Position numbers and translations under genes: made by a program. Below are positions 21,679 to 28,386 of a stretch of DNA of 36,455 nucleotides, one piece after another. Position 1 is the first letter of the stretch, and every line of letters starts with the position of its first letter. The notes beneath the pieces were generated by a model. It worked only from the letters and a program-made list of their open reading frames with translations. It ran no database searches and had not been told where the DNA came from. The stretch comes from a virus: positions 1-36,455 of IMG/VR virus record IMGVR_UViG_3300019884_000006; one strand, written 5' to 3'.

Positions 21679-22917
21679 TTACGAGCAAATACGAATCGCA
21701 AATTCGGGGTTAATTGCGACACCGCAAATAACATCGATACGATCTAATTGTTCATAATTTCTAATATCAGCGCCGAGAGAATAGGTCATTGCTAATTTGT
21801 ACAAGTCAGAATAACGGGTTACTGCTTCAACCCCACCGCGCAATTCTTTAATTGGAGGCGCCGCAAATACAACGGCTTGAGTATGATACGCAAGAGATAC
21901 ATTATGAGAATCTCTCAATAAAATTTGCGCACCATCAGGAATAGCAGCAGAGATATTTTGACGAGCACCATCAATAACAATGGTTGGATTAACGGGAATA
22001 CTTGCAGTACCACCACCGCTAGCAATGACGGTCTCTGTAACAACAAACTGTGCGCGCTGTTCTAATGGTTCGTATGTCAATGGATTAACCATAAACACAC
22101 CGGCAGCATCATCAATTTCGATAATATCGCCAATATTAAATGCGACAACACTTGCGACTAATCCGCTAACTTCAATCGTATTACCACTAACAATCGGGCC
22201 GTTAGTTACAATTCCGCCCAATTTAAAGCCAGCAGGGGGTGATCCACCAGCTTCACCAGCACCAGCAATTTGACGAGTCAAAAAGTTAGTTTTGAAGAAG
22301 TCAAAACCTGATAAATGACCCACAAAACCGTCAATCAATGCGCCGGTATTAACGGTATTATTGAAAGTATTGTAAAGATCATTAGAAAGGTTAGCGGCAA
22401 TACGTGGGCCAACACCCGCATAGCGTTTTCCATCTTCTGGAATCGCTAATTCAGTCATGTAAGCATCAGCATTTAAGATCGTATTAAAATCGACAGGCAC
22501 ACCTGGCGTACCAACTGCTTGATATGTCTTAGTTTGAAATTCGCTAGCAATAAAGCGTTCAACCATATTACCTAGGCGCTTTGCACGAGGTGCATTTGCC
22601 ATTTCAAGATATGGTTCGTCACGAGCGCGATCAAAGGTTAAATTAAAACCTGTGTACTCGAGCATGATACGGAATTGTTTGCTGATTGTTAGTGGTCGAA
22701 TAACCTGTACGCGTGCTTCAGAAGTTGCGCTTGCACCTTCACCGCCCAGATATCTTTCTTCTAAACGATAGTCTAAGGTTTGACCTGTTGCAAAGCGTAG
22801 ATTTTTGAAGTCGCCTTCGAGGTTTCGGTTAGATGTTCTTGCGAATGATAAACTGTTCCAGAAGCGGACGAACACGTCGTCCAAAACGTATTGTGATTCC
22901 CTAAATAGATTAGGCAT
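21679..22917 (-). CDS. Major capsid (coat) protein, P22 gp5 family
   Basis: 412 residues (P22 coat 430). The start MPNLFRESQYVLDDVFVRFW and the block EYTGFNLTFDRARDEPYLEM fit the P22-type HK97-fold coat family, as do the C-terminal block YSDLYKLAMTYSLGADIRNY and the last residues GVAINPEFAIRICS. An insertion-domain-like part lies at about 225-330 (GGSPPAGFKLGGIVTNGPIV). GGGAG precedes the ATG. First gene of a long minus-strand operon driven by a near-consensus promoter (23042-23070). In related phages the scaffold gene is directly upstream; here a 5.3-kb block on the other strand separates them. Confidence 0.85.
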   Translation of the reverse strand: MPNLFRESQYVLDDVFVRFWNSLSFARTSNRNLEGDFKNLRFATGQTLDYRLEERYLGGEGASATSEARVQVIRPLTISKQFRIMLEYTGFNLTFDRARDEPYLEMANAPRAKRLGNMVERFIASEFQTKTYQAVGTPGVPVDFNTILNADAYMTELAIPEDGKRYAGVGPRIAANLSNDLYNTFNNTVNTGALIDGFVGHLSGFDFFKTNFLTRQIAGAGEAGGSPPAGFKLGGIVTNGPIVSGNTIEVSGLVASVVAFNIGDIIEIDDAAGVFMVNPLTYEPLEQRAQFVVTETVIASGGGTASIPVNPTIVIDGARQNISAAIPDGAQILLRDSHNVSLAYHTQAVVFAAPPIKELRGGVEAVTRYSDLYKLAMTYSLGADIRNYEQLDRIDVICGVAINPEFAIRICS

Positions 22918-23041
22918 TATCGTACTCCCTGTACAAATAATTAGAAAAAATACTCTTTCGAGTGCATTTAACTTTTCATTTGTCCAGCGGACGACAATTA
23001 CGCGCCTAGCGGGTGACGGAATCCCTTACTCATCATTTCAA

Positions 23042-23070
23042 ATCATAAATAATAGATGACAAATTGTCAA
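23042..23070 (-). promoter_or_regulatory. Strong promoter of the coat-to-lysis operon
   Basis: On the minus strand TTGACA (six of six) and TATGAT (five of six) are 17 bases apart, the best sigma-70-type promoter in the window. It reads into the coat gene after a leader of about 115 bases. A palindrome (23057-23069) covers its -35, so it is probably regulated by a repressor. Confidence 0.75.
23057..23069. promoter_or_regulatory. Palindromic operator candidate TGACAAATTGTCA
   Basis: Perfect six-base arms around one A. It overlaps the -35 of the coat promoter on the minus strand and a possible plus-strand promoter (ATGACA at 23056, CAAAAT at 23079, 17-base spacing). The adjacent gene codes for a ribbon-helix-helix protein, a natural candidate for binding. 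Confidence 0.55.
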
Positions 23071-23128
23071 TAAATTGCCAAAATAATCATTAACATCTAA
23101 AGAGACAGATCAAGCACAAAGGACGGAA

Positions 23129-23347
23129 ATGATTAGGAAGCCAAAGACAAAAACTTTAACCATTCGTATAACACCTGCAAACAAAGAATTACTCAAAACT
23201 ATTGCGGAAAATGAAGACCGTTCAATGGCAAGTATGATAGAAATTTTTATTCGTAATTATCGTAAACAAAATATTTTTGATACATCTTCTGCGAAAATTC
23301 CAGTTTGCATTCATGGTTTGGTGTCACATTGCAAGGTGTTTAAATAA
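23129..23347 (+). CDS. Ribbon-helix-helix protein (3), first gene of the inserted cassette
   Basis: 72 residues. A beta strand (TKTLTIRITP, 7-16) is followed by two helices (ANKELLKTIAENEDRSMASM, then IEIFIRNYRKQ), as in CopG/Arc-type repressors. A tail of about 22 residues with two cysteines and a histidine (VCIHGLVSHCKVFK) could bind metal, which is unusual for this fold. It is transcribed away from the coat gene; between them lies a palindrome that overlaps the coat promoter. Likely regulates itself and perhaps the coat operon. Confidence 0.72.
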   Translation: MIRKPKTKTLTIRITPANKELLKTIAENEDRSMASMIEIFIRNYRKQNIFDTSSAKIPVCIHGLVSHCKVFK

Positions 23348-23704
23348 ATGAAAACAAAAACGTTTGAAATACGGGATAGAGCAACATTTATTCCCGTTGT
23401 TGCTGTAAAACTTTCGTATGATGAAAATGAGAATGAGAATGATAGATATTTATTAGGTCGCTGCGGACTTGGGTTGTTAGGATCATTTGATATTGCTCTG
23501 TTTCAACTTCAAACTGGTATAGGTTATTTTGATCCATACGAATGGAGCGGCGCACCAATTGTGCGAACAATGCCTGTTGCACACAAATACATTGAAGAAA
23601 ATTTTGATAAACTAGACTCAGGTGCTGTAATAGATGTTGAGTTTATTCTTGGCGAGACTACAACACCTAAGAAAAGCGAAAAGTTTGAGACTGGGCCTTA
23701 TTGA
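23348..23704 (+). CDS. Conserved phage protein, 118 aa
   Basis: Opens MKTKTFEIRDRATFIPVVAV, and the end of the domain VRTMPVAHKYIEENFDKLDS is followed by GAVIDVEFILGETTTPK. This combination is a phage family I have met repeatedly without assigned function. The gene starts directly at the stop of the ribbon-helix-helix gene. Compact alpha/beta protein with no membrane segment. Ends within four bases of a TTG that could start the next frame, but the better start lies downstream. Confidence 0.7.
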   Translation: MKTKTFEIRDRATFIPVVAVKLSYDENENENDRYLLGRCGLGLLGSFDIALFQLQTGIGYFDPYEWSGAPIVRTMPVAHKYIEENFDKLDSGAVIDVEFILGETTTPKKSEKFETGPY

Positions 23705-23721
23705 TATTTGAAGGTAAAAAA

Positions 23722-24000
23722 ATGAACCAAAAATTTAAGAAATTAATCGATAAATTGCAAGATAACTTACAAGATATGACATTATCTTTTTTATATAAAC
23801 ATTTAGAAGATGAAGAAAATACGTCTGATGTTTTAAATATAATTTTAAGTTCGCACCTATCTTCATGTTTTACTCTAATGAGCCAAGTATCTAAAGAACA
23901 TCCGAAAATTTATGAAGAAGTAGAAGAATTTATAAAAAATATTAATAAGGCTATTTCTGAACAATCACAAATTATGAGCGTAGAGATTAACATTGAATGA
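23722..24000 (+). CDS. Helical acidic protein, 92 aa
   Basis: ATG at 23722 with GAAGG in front; the frame is open upstream to a TTG at 23701 without a good site. All-helical (KFKKLIDKLQDNLQDMTLSF, then YEEVEEFIKNINKAI). Its TGA overlaps the next ATG (23997-24000). Not recognised. Confidence 0.6.
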   Translation: MNQKFKKLIDKLQDNLQDMTLSFLYKHLEDEENTSDVLNIILSSHLSSCFTLMSQVSKEHPKIYEEVEEFIKNINKAISEQSQIMSVEINIE

Positions 24001-24230
24001 AAAATTTCCTAAAACAATTATTCTGCAATCATGACATTGTAGTAAAAACAGAAAGCCATTCGCCAGAACATGTTTTCATTGTGAAAAGCATAATTGAATG
24101 CACAAAATGCCAAAAAACATTCGCACAGCATCCTAATGCTCAATGTTGCTATGTGTTACATATTCACAGCAAAATTATGCAAGACCATTGGATAAATATA
24201 TATAAGGCAATGCAGCAACCACAACAATGA
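23997..24230 (+). CDS. Small Cys/His-rich protein, 77 aa
   Basis: CNHD at residues 10-13 and CTKC at about 36-39, together with a later CC and several His, suggest a zinc-binding fold. N-terminus MKNFLKQLFCNHDIVVKTES resembles the many small phage proteins beginning with a CxH-type knuckle. ATGA-coupled to the preceding gene. Confidence 0.55.
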   Translation: MKNFLKQLFCNHDIVVKTESHSPEHVFIVKSIIECTKCQKTFAQHPNAQCCYVLHIHSKIMQDHWINIYKAMQQPQQ

Positions 24231-24260
24231 ACTATAACAATATAAAGAGGTAAAATTTTG

Positions 24261-24764
24261 ATGGATAAGATATATCAATGGTATGAGGATGCGCGTGATT
24301 CATTAGCACGATACGAACTAGAAAAACAAAATCCTGAACGCCATGAAAGTATTGATGAAATGGAAAAGTGGATAAAAGATCGGAAAGAAATTGTACACAA
24401 TATTAATAAAAAACATCCAGAACTTAAAAAACAATATGAGCAAAAACAAAAAGAAAAATTAGCATTTGCCGAATTGAAAACCGAAATTGTAAAACTAATG
24501 TTTGAATTTACCAATAAATATGCCATAAAAGGTGAAAATTGTTTATATCCTAATGTGAGTAAAATTTTGGTAGATGTATTGGTTGCTTGTTTATCTGAGG
24601 CTCAATATCAAATAAAAGGCATTCCCGCATTTACTTCAAAACAAATCGATCATATATGTTATCAAATTGGCGAATGGTATCTGATGATGAAACCGTTACT
24701 CGAAGGACAACATAATTTAGGTCGCATGAAAGAAAAACTTAAAATCATGATATGTGGAGATTAG
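24261..24764 (+). CDS. Helical protein with coiled coil, 167 aa
   Basis: ATG at 24261 after AGAGGTAAAATTTTG; a TTG three bases earlier is equally open. The first 75 residues form a charged coiled coil (EKWIKDRKEIVHNINKKHPE, LKKQYEQKQKEK); the rest is a helical bundle (VSKILVDVLVACLSEAQYQI). No membrane segment or metal motif. No family recognised. Confidence 0.55.
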   Translation: MDKIYQWYEDARDSLARYELEKQNPERHESIDEMEKWIKDRKEIVHNINKKHPELKKQYEQKQKEKLAFAELKTEIVKLMFEFTNKYAIKGENCLYPNVSKILVDVLVACLSEAQYQIKGIPAFTSKQIDHICYQIGEWYLMMKPLLEGQHNLGRMKEKLKIMICGD

Positions 24765-24766
24765 TG

Positions 24767-25021
24767 ATGGATGATTTAGTATTTATGTTTTGCCCACCTT
24801 TCTCTCAGTATAAAGAACAACCGACAGATCAATCAAAGTGTGAGTTAGTTGATTGTCCTACTTGCAAACAATCTATGTGGTTATCAGAGAAAAAAGATTC
24901 ATTAAAAAAGATAGGGACAGCTTTCGGAAAAGAGGTAATTTGTGAATGTTATGACTGTTTTACAAAAAGAGCAAAAGAAAATCCAGAATTAATACGTGAT
25001 CACAAGATGATTAATATATAA
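24767..25021 (+). CDS. Zinc-ribbon-like protein, 84 aa
   Basis: ATG at 24767, two bases after the previous stop, with GGAG upstream. Cys pairs CPTC and CECYDC, about 35 residues apart, indicate a zinc ribbon similar to small phage DNA-gyrase-inhibitor-like or DksA-like proteins, but the sequences between do not allow a family call. Hydrophilic, cytoplasmic. Confidence 0.55.
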   Translation: MDDLVFMFCPPFSQYKEQPTDQSKCELVDCPTCKQSMWLSEKKDSLKKIGTAFGKEVICECYDCFTKRAKENPELIRDHKMINI

Positions 25022-25033
25022 AAATGGAGATAA

Positions 25034-25483
25034 ATGATGGACAGCATTACAAGTATTTCAAAAGACCATTACGAGTGGAAAGTTAAGTTTTCTAAAAAGA
25101 TGATTGCATGGAATGGTATTTGGTTACTATTCAGTTCGGCAGTCACTTTTTATGATCTGATCACATTAATTCATGACCATAATTATTTAAACGGAATTCC
25201 ATTTGGAATGATGCTGATGACATCTTTATGGTCATTTTTTTATTTACTTGATTCGCTACGTGAGCTAAAAACAGACAAATCATATCTTAAGTTTCAAACA
25301 GAATTACACGAAAACCAATTAGCATCTAGCGAACGTCAATCGTATTTGTACCAAAAACAACTGTATGAGCAAATGATAGCTAAAATGGAAAAAACAAAAA
25401 AAGAATCTCATAACGCAGATTGGAACTCCACTGCCGCATCAAGCATGGTTCATGATGACCCTGGCAAATCGGATGAGGAATAA
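25034..25483 (+). CDS. Membrane protein with two transmembrane helices and coiled-coil tail
   Basis: 149 residues. Hydrophobic helices at about 26-46 (NGIWLLFSSAVTFYDLITLI) and 54-74 (IPFGMMLMTSLWSFFYLLDS), then a Gln/Glu/Lys coiled coil (YLKFQTELHENQLASSERQS) and an acidic end. GGAGATAA precedes ATGATG. The topology (two helices, long cytoplasmic tail) could fit a holin-like or a superinfection-exclusion protein, but its place in an early-type cassette argues against a simple holin. Function unknown. Confidence 0.6.
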   Translation: MMDSITSISKDHYEWKVKFSKKMIAWNGIWLLFSSAVTFYDLITLIHDHNYLNGIPFGMMLMTSLWSFFYLLDSLRELKTDKSYLKFQTELHENQLASSERQSYLYQKQLYEQMIAKMEKTKKESHNADWNSTAASSMVHDDPGKSDEE

Positions 25484-25486
25484 AAA

Positions 25487-25882
25487 ATGAACCTTGAAAA
25501 TCAATGTGTAAGTTTAGAGCTAGCCAAAAAATTAAAAGAGCTTGGAATTGAGCAAAATAGTATATTTAATTGGGAATATTACGATGAGCAATGCTATGCA
25601 ATAAAATATTTTCCATATTCAATACTTCCCGACAATGTTAATAAATTTCAATTATATTCAGCCTTCACCTCTGACGAGCTTTTTGAAATTCTATTCCAAC
25701 AAAATTACGATCATTTAGAGGAAACTGGATATTTAGAAATTACAACTGAAAAAGTTTATCGATCAACTGGCGATTTTTATCGGATAACAAATAATTTAAC
25801 CGAGCATCTTATAGATTCACCAAAACTCGCCGATTGCTTGGCCGAATTACTGATTTTAGCCAAAGAACAAGGGTTGGGATGA
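25487..25882 (+). CDS. Conserved phage hypothetical protein, 131 aa
   Basis: The pattern LAKKLKELGIEQNSIFNWEY, later YSAFTSDELFEILFQ and a C-terminal helix LADCLAELLILAKEQGL resembles a widespread phage/bacterial family (AKKL-x-ELG-x-x-Q-x-S/T-x-F-x-W ... AFT-x-x-EL-x-x-x-LP ... A-x-AKMLIYLIE-type helix) with no known function. Separated by three bases from the preceding gene. Confidence 0.65.
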   Translation: MNLENQCVSLELAKKLKELGIEQNSIFNWEYYDEQCYAIKYFPYSILPDNVNKFQLYSAFTSDELFEILFQQNYDHLEETGYLEITTEKVYRSTGDFYRITNNLTEHLIDSPKLADCLAELLILAKEQGLG

Positions 25883-25885
25883 CCT

Positions 25886-26101
25886 ATGAGTGAATTTACT
25901 TGTTATAAATGCCAACAAACATACGTTATGCGAAATGACGAAGAATGGAACAACAAGAAAGCAGCAGAAGAATTATTAACTTTACATCCTGAATCAAAAA
26001 ACGATTCCACAGATATTTTATGTGATGATTGTAACGAAGAATTTAAAATATGGTTTGCCACTTTGACCGATGAACAAAAGAGAGAGATGCGAAATGGATA
26101 A
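25886..26101 (+). CDS. Small zinc-ribbon-like protein, 71 aa
   Basis: CYKC (about residues 6-9) and CDDC (about 46-49) define a zinc ribbon with a helical middle (NNKKAAEELLTLHPESKNDS). Phage proteins with exactly this FTC-x-x-C ... ILCDDCNEEF pattern are common and unassigned. Overlaps the next start by eight bases. Confidence 0.65.
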   Translation: MSEFTCYKCQQTYVMRNDEEWNNKKAAEELLTLHPESKNDSTDILCDDCNEEFKIWFATLTDEQKREMRNG

Positions 26102-26201
26102 TCTCAAAATAATCGGGATATGGATTGCAACATTTTTTATCTGCTTAGGCATAATTATTATGACGTGTAATCTGGTAACTCCAACTAATTGGCATTTTTA
26201 A
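26094..26201 (+). CDS. Single-pass membrane peptide, 35 aa
   Basis: MDNLKIIGIWIATFFICLGI with a continuous hydrophobic helix (about residues 5-25), then a short polar end. GAGAGATGCGAA precedes the ATG within the preceding gene. Three such tiny membrane proteins occur in this cassette (also 27530 and 27618). Confidence 0.5.
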   Translation: MDNLKIIGIWIATFFICLGIIIMTCNLVTPTNWHF

Positions 26202-26212
26202 TTAAGGAATAT

Positions 26213-26482
26213 ATGAAAGTAAAATACCATAAACCAAAAAACACGATTGAAAAAATAACCGAAGTTTACTGTTTTGTTTCAGTTGATGAAAGAGGCGAAG
26301 GAATAATAGGTCATTCAATGGAGATACCTGAAACTGGTCAACAAATGATGATGCCTTTTGTCTGCGCAGATAAAGCACGAATGGAATCACTTAAACCTTT
26401 GGCTAAAAAAATGTCTTTAGAATCTGGAATGAAAGTAAAATTAATAAAGTTAACCAACAGAGAAGAACTTGAAGTTATTTGA
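26213..26482 (+). CDS. Hypothetical protein, 89 aa
   Basis: ATG at 26213 with AAGGA four bases ahead; a longer frame from TTG 26189 overlaps the membrane peptide. Beta-rich start (VYCFVSVDERGEGIIGHSME), a CADKARMESLKPLAKKM helix and a final strand (KVKLIKLTNREELEVI). Family not certain, though the ISVDE-x-G-x-EGI pattern recurs in phage early genes. Confidence 0.6.
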   Translation: MKVKYHKPKNTIEKITEVYCFVSVDERGEGIIGHSMEIPETGQQMMMPFVCADKARMESLKPLAKKMSLESGMKVKLIKLTNREELEVI

Positions 26483-26491
26483 GGAAAAATA

Positions 26492-26698
26492 ATGATGCAA
26501 CCAGAAGATTTAGATTTCAGCAACCTAACCAAAGAGCAATTAAAAATATATAAAATTGCTTTTTCTTCATATAACCAAGGAACAATTGATACGGGAACCA
26601 TAATAATGGAATCTTTTAAAGCTGTGATAGAAAAATCAATAGAAATGTATGACAAAAAAATAAAAGAAATTGATGAGATTTTGGGGAAGGATAATTAG
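26492..26698 (+). CDS. Hypothetical helical protein, 68 aa
   Basis: Starts MMQPEDLDFSNLTKEQLKIY after GAGGAAAAATA. Two helices, acidic; ends immediately before the next ATG. Not recognised. Confidence 0.55.
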   Translation: MMQPEDLDFSNLTKEQLKIYKIAFSSYNQGTIDTGTIIMESFKAVIEKSIEMYDKKIKEIDEILGKDN

Positions 26699-27025
26699 AT
26701 GTCGCTGTATTATAAACTTGATAAAGCTAAAAAAGCTTTGCCATGTAATGCGCGCGAATGGGGATTGCAGCGAGAAGAAATGCGTGATAATGGTACAAAA
26801 ATTATAGCTTTAGGTACTATACATGGAAAACGTATTTCTACAGTATGGATTGGAATTAATAGCGAATCGGATTTTACATTACCACCATTAATATTTGAAA
26901 CAATGATATTTGGAGATAAAGGCGAAACAGAAGATTATTGTGAGCAATATTCAACATGGGATGAAGCGTTAGCGGGTCATCAACGTGCTATTGAATGGGT
27001 TAAAACTGGGTGTAAAGATGACTGA
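26699..27025 (+). CDS. Conserved phage protein, 108 aa
   Basis: The sequence HGKRISTVWIGINSESDFTL and the C-terminal YCEQYSTWDEALAGHQRAIE, then WVK, match a frequent phage family (ISTV-[WF]-[IL]-GI-[ND] ... PPLIFETM-[IV]-FG ... QY-STW-[ED]-EA-x-AGH-x-x-[AM]-V/I-x-x-V) of unknown role. This domain is among the better conserved members of the cassette. Overlaps the next gene by eight bases. Confidence 0.7.
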   Translation: MSLYYKLDKAKKALPCNAREWGLQREEMRDNGTKIIALGTIHGKRISTVWIGINSESDFTLPPLIFETMIFGDKGETEDYCEQYSTWDEALAGHQRAIEWVKTGCKDD

Positions 27026-27299
27026 CTTTGACGAACGCATTAATGATATAGAAAAACGTTTAATTGCTTTGGAAACAGGATTTATTCAAAGAATAGGTCA
27101 TTTAGGAGAAACTTTGCATGTTTTACAAGGTGAAAATAATGATTTAAGAAAATGTAATTTGCCGCATGTATGCCCAATTTGTTCAGGTCGCGGCAGCCCA
27201 TTTATTCAAAGTGATACATGCGCCGCAGCACCTAGAAAACATTGGATTGAAACAAATCCGTGTATTGCCTGTGAAGGCAAAGGAATAGTATGGAGATAA
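27018..27299 (+). CDS. Protein with DnaJ-type CxxCxGxG zinc motifs, 93 aa
   Basis: ATG at 27018 overlaps the preceding stop; an in-frame ATG 33 bases earlier lies deep in the previous gene. Residues 1-45 form a coiled coil (ERINDIEKRLIALETGFIQR), followed by CPICSGRG and, about 30 residues later, CIACEGKG, like two repeats of the zinc centre of DnaJ. No J-domain here; the separate J-domain protein at 34931 lacks zinc motifs. May be a small zinc-dependent adaptor. Confidence 0.65.
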   Translation: MTDFDERINDIEKRLIALETGFIQRIGHLGETLHVLQGENNDLRKCNLPHVCPICSGRGSPFIQSDTCAAAPRKHWIETNPCIACEGKGIVWR

Positions 27300-27301
27300 G
27301 T

Positions 27302-27361
27302 ATGCAACAGGCTCAACATCGGTTCAGGATGAACCTATTTTGGAATATAAAACATGAATAA
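27302..27361 (+). CDS. Candidate 19-residue peptide
   Basis: MQQAQHRFRMNLFWNIKHE with GGAGATAAGT right before the ATG, overlapping the start of the next gene by eight bases. The ribosome site is excellent, but the size is minimal. It may serve mainly to couple translation of the next frame. Confidence 0.3.
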   Translation: MQQAQHRFRMNLFWNIKHE

Positions 27362-27533
27362 TGGACATTTTAGATATCCATGTGGATGCTATATGATGAT
27401 AGAAAAATCTGGAACTGGAATTGGAAAATCTTGTGATCAATGTAAATATTTACAAGCAAAAGATAGAGAGCAATATACTGGGATAAAACAAATTAATTCT
27501 GAAAAAATTGATTTGAGATTTTACAAAACATGA
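27354..27533 (+). CDS. Small cysteine-motif protein, 59 aa
   Basis: MNNGHFRYPCGCYMMIEKSG, with CGC and later CDQC giving a possible zinc site. Ends in an ATGA overlap with the next tiny gene. Unrecognised. Confidence 0.5.
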   Translation: MNNGHFRYPCGCYMMIEKSGTGIGKSCDQCKYLQAKDREQYTGIKQINSEKIDLRFYKT

Positions 27534-27613
27534 ACTGGCCAGAAGCGATTGCAATTTCGATTGTAGCAATTTCTTTTGCTGCCGTGTGGGTGGTTATAAT
27601 AATATGGGGATAA
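27530..27613 (+). CDS. Membrane peptide, 27 aa
   Basis: MNWPEAIAISIVAISFAAVW plus VVIIIWG: one hydrophobic helix through nearly the whole length. Overlaps the previous gene by ATGA. Candidate small membrane regulator; too short for firm calling. Confidence 0.4.
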   Translation: MNWPEAIAISIVAISFAAVWVVIIIWG

Positions 27614-27617
27614 TTAA

Positions 27618-27713
27618 ATGAGTATTATCTTTTGTGTAGGTTATGCATGTTTCATTATTTCTTGTTGTGCTGCTATGATTATTATAGCTTTGTCTAGTAG
27701 AATTCCTCTATGA
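27618..27713 (+). CDS. Membrane peptide, 31 aa
   Basis: MSIIFCVGYACFIISCCAAM followed by IIIALSSR: one hydrophobic helix with four cysteines. Four bases after the previous stop, and its own stop overlaps the next start (ATGA at 27710-27713). Confidence 0.4.
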   Translation: MSIIFCVGYACFIISCCAAMIIIALSSRIPL

Positions 27714-27886
27714 CAAAATGGATTAGTGTTAAAGAGCGAATACCTCAACCATATAAAATTGTTTTAATATTTTTACCCGATGAAACTATACCTATCAGAA
27801 TGTGTCAATTTAATGATTACGATATCATGGAACGACTGGGAATAACCCATTGGATGCCACTACCGGAGAAACCTAGTGATACTTGA
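27710..27886 (+). CDS. DUF551-like protein, 58 aa
   Basis: MTKWISVKERIPQPYKIVLI at the start and ITHWMPLPEKP at the end are the two halves of the DUF551 signature (WISV-x-ERLP ... THWMPLP). DUF551 proteins are common in phage and prophage early regions; function unknown. Short of the usual 65-110 residues but with both ends intact. Overlaps the next gene by 11 bases. Confidence 0.75.
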   Translation: MTKWISVKERIPQPYKIVLIFLPDETIPIRMCQFNDYDIMERLGITHWMPLPEKPSDT

Positions 27887-28181
27887 AGAAGCACTCACAG
27901 CCTTACGCAACGGCGCTAAAATCAGACATCCTACAATGGAACCGGATGAATATTTTCAAGCATGTATAGTTGGAATTATACACTGTGATATTCCAGAAGA
28001 TGCACCAATATCAATCGTTAAAATGAAGGGTGATAATGTACATATTGATATGGTTCCTAGATTGCCATTTTATGAACATACAGATTTGATAGATAAATAT
28101 CCTTTTTTAAGAGAAAAAATAACTTTTCCGACTATAAACTTACTTTTGATTATGTCTGACGAATGGGAAGTATTAAAGTGA
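27876..28181 (+). CDS. Phage protein, possibly distantly Tad2/DUF2829-like, 101 aa
   Basis: GTG start at 27876 with GGAG ahead. The opening LEEALTALRNGAKIRHPTME recalls DUF2829/Tad2 proteins (F-x-EAL-x-x-L-x-x-G-x-K-[VI]-x-R), and the end LLLIMSDEWEVLK recalls their D-x-L-A-x-DWE-[VI]. The middle (SIVKMKGDNVHIDMVPRLPF) differs from typical Tad2, so this may be a separate family with the same ends. Tad2 proteins sequester cyclic ADP-ribose signals of the Thoeris defence. I regard the link as tentative. Overlaps the next gene by GTGA. Confidence 0.5.
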   Translation: MILEEALTALRNGAKIRHPTMEPDEYFQACIVGIIHCDIPEDAPISIVKMKGDNVHIDMVPRLPFYEHTDLIDKYPFLREKITFPTINLLLIMSDEWEVLK

Positions 28182-28366
28182 AATGGAATGACCCAAAAAA
28201 ACAACTTCCTAAAGATGATGCAGAAGTATTAGTACAAACTGGTAGACTATTTAAAACAAGAAAATTTGCTTTGTTTATAGAAAACAGCTTCATGCACAGA
28301 GGCGAAGATATTACACATTGGGTAACGCATTGGATGAAAGTTAAAAAACCCACCTACCAAATATAA
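28178..28366 (+). CDS. DUF551-like protein (2), 62 aa
   Basis: GTG at 28178 overlaps the previous stop; GAAG lies upstream. An ATG at 28163 lacks a site. WNDPKKQLPKDDAEVLVQTG and the end ITHWVTHWMKV fit DUF551 (W-x-x-x-x-x-x-LP ... VLV ... V-THWM). Second member in the cassette, separated from the first by one gene. Its stop codon lies in the loop of the terminator hairpin. Confidence 0.6.
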   Translation: MKWNDPKKQLPKDDAEVLVQTGRLFKTRKFALFIENSFMHRGEDITHWVTHWMKVKKPTYQI

Positions 28367-28376
28367 TAGGTGGGTT
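28347..28376 (-). terminator. Intrinsic terminator at the convergent junction
   Basis: AACCCACCTA and TAGGTGGGTT pair perfectly (10 bp, 10-base loop). On the minus strand the stem is followed by TTTTTT, giving a standard terminator for the terminase-to-Acb2-like transcript. On the plus strand it follows an A-run and has no T-run after it, so it is weaker there but could still end the cassette. Confidence 0.85.
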
Positions 28377-28386
28377 GGCACCATAA

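Noticed and set aside
22945-22963. Hairpin ACTC-GAAA-GAGT with T-run in the coat leader as a terminator
   Set aside because: The stem has only four pairs, and a terminator between the promoter and the coat gene would be counter-productive. At most an attenuator, or a stop for antisense reading.
25034-25483. Two-helix membrane protein called as holin
   Set aside because: The topology fits, but it is far from the endolysin, on the other strand and in an early-type cassette, so it is left as an unassigned membrane protein.
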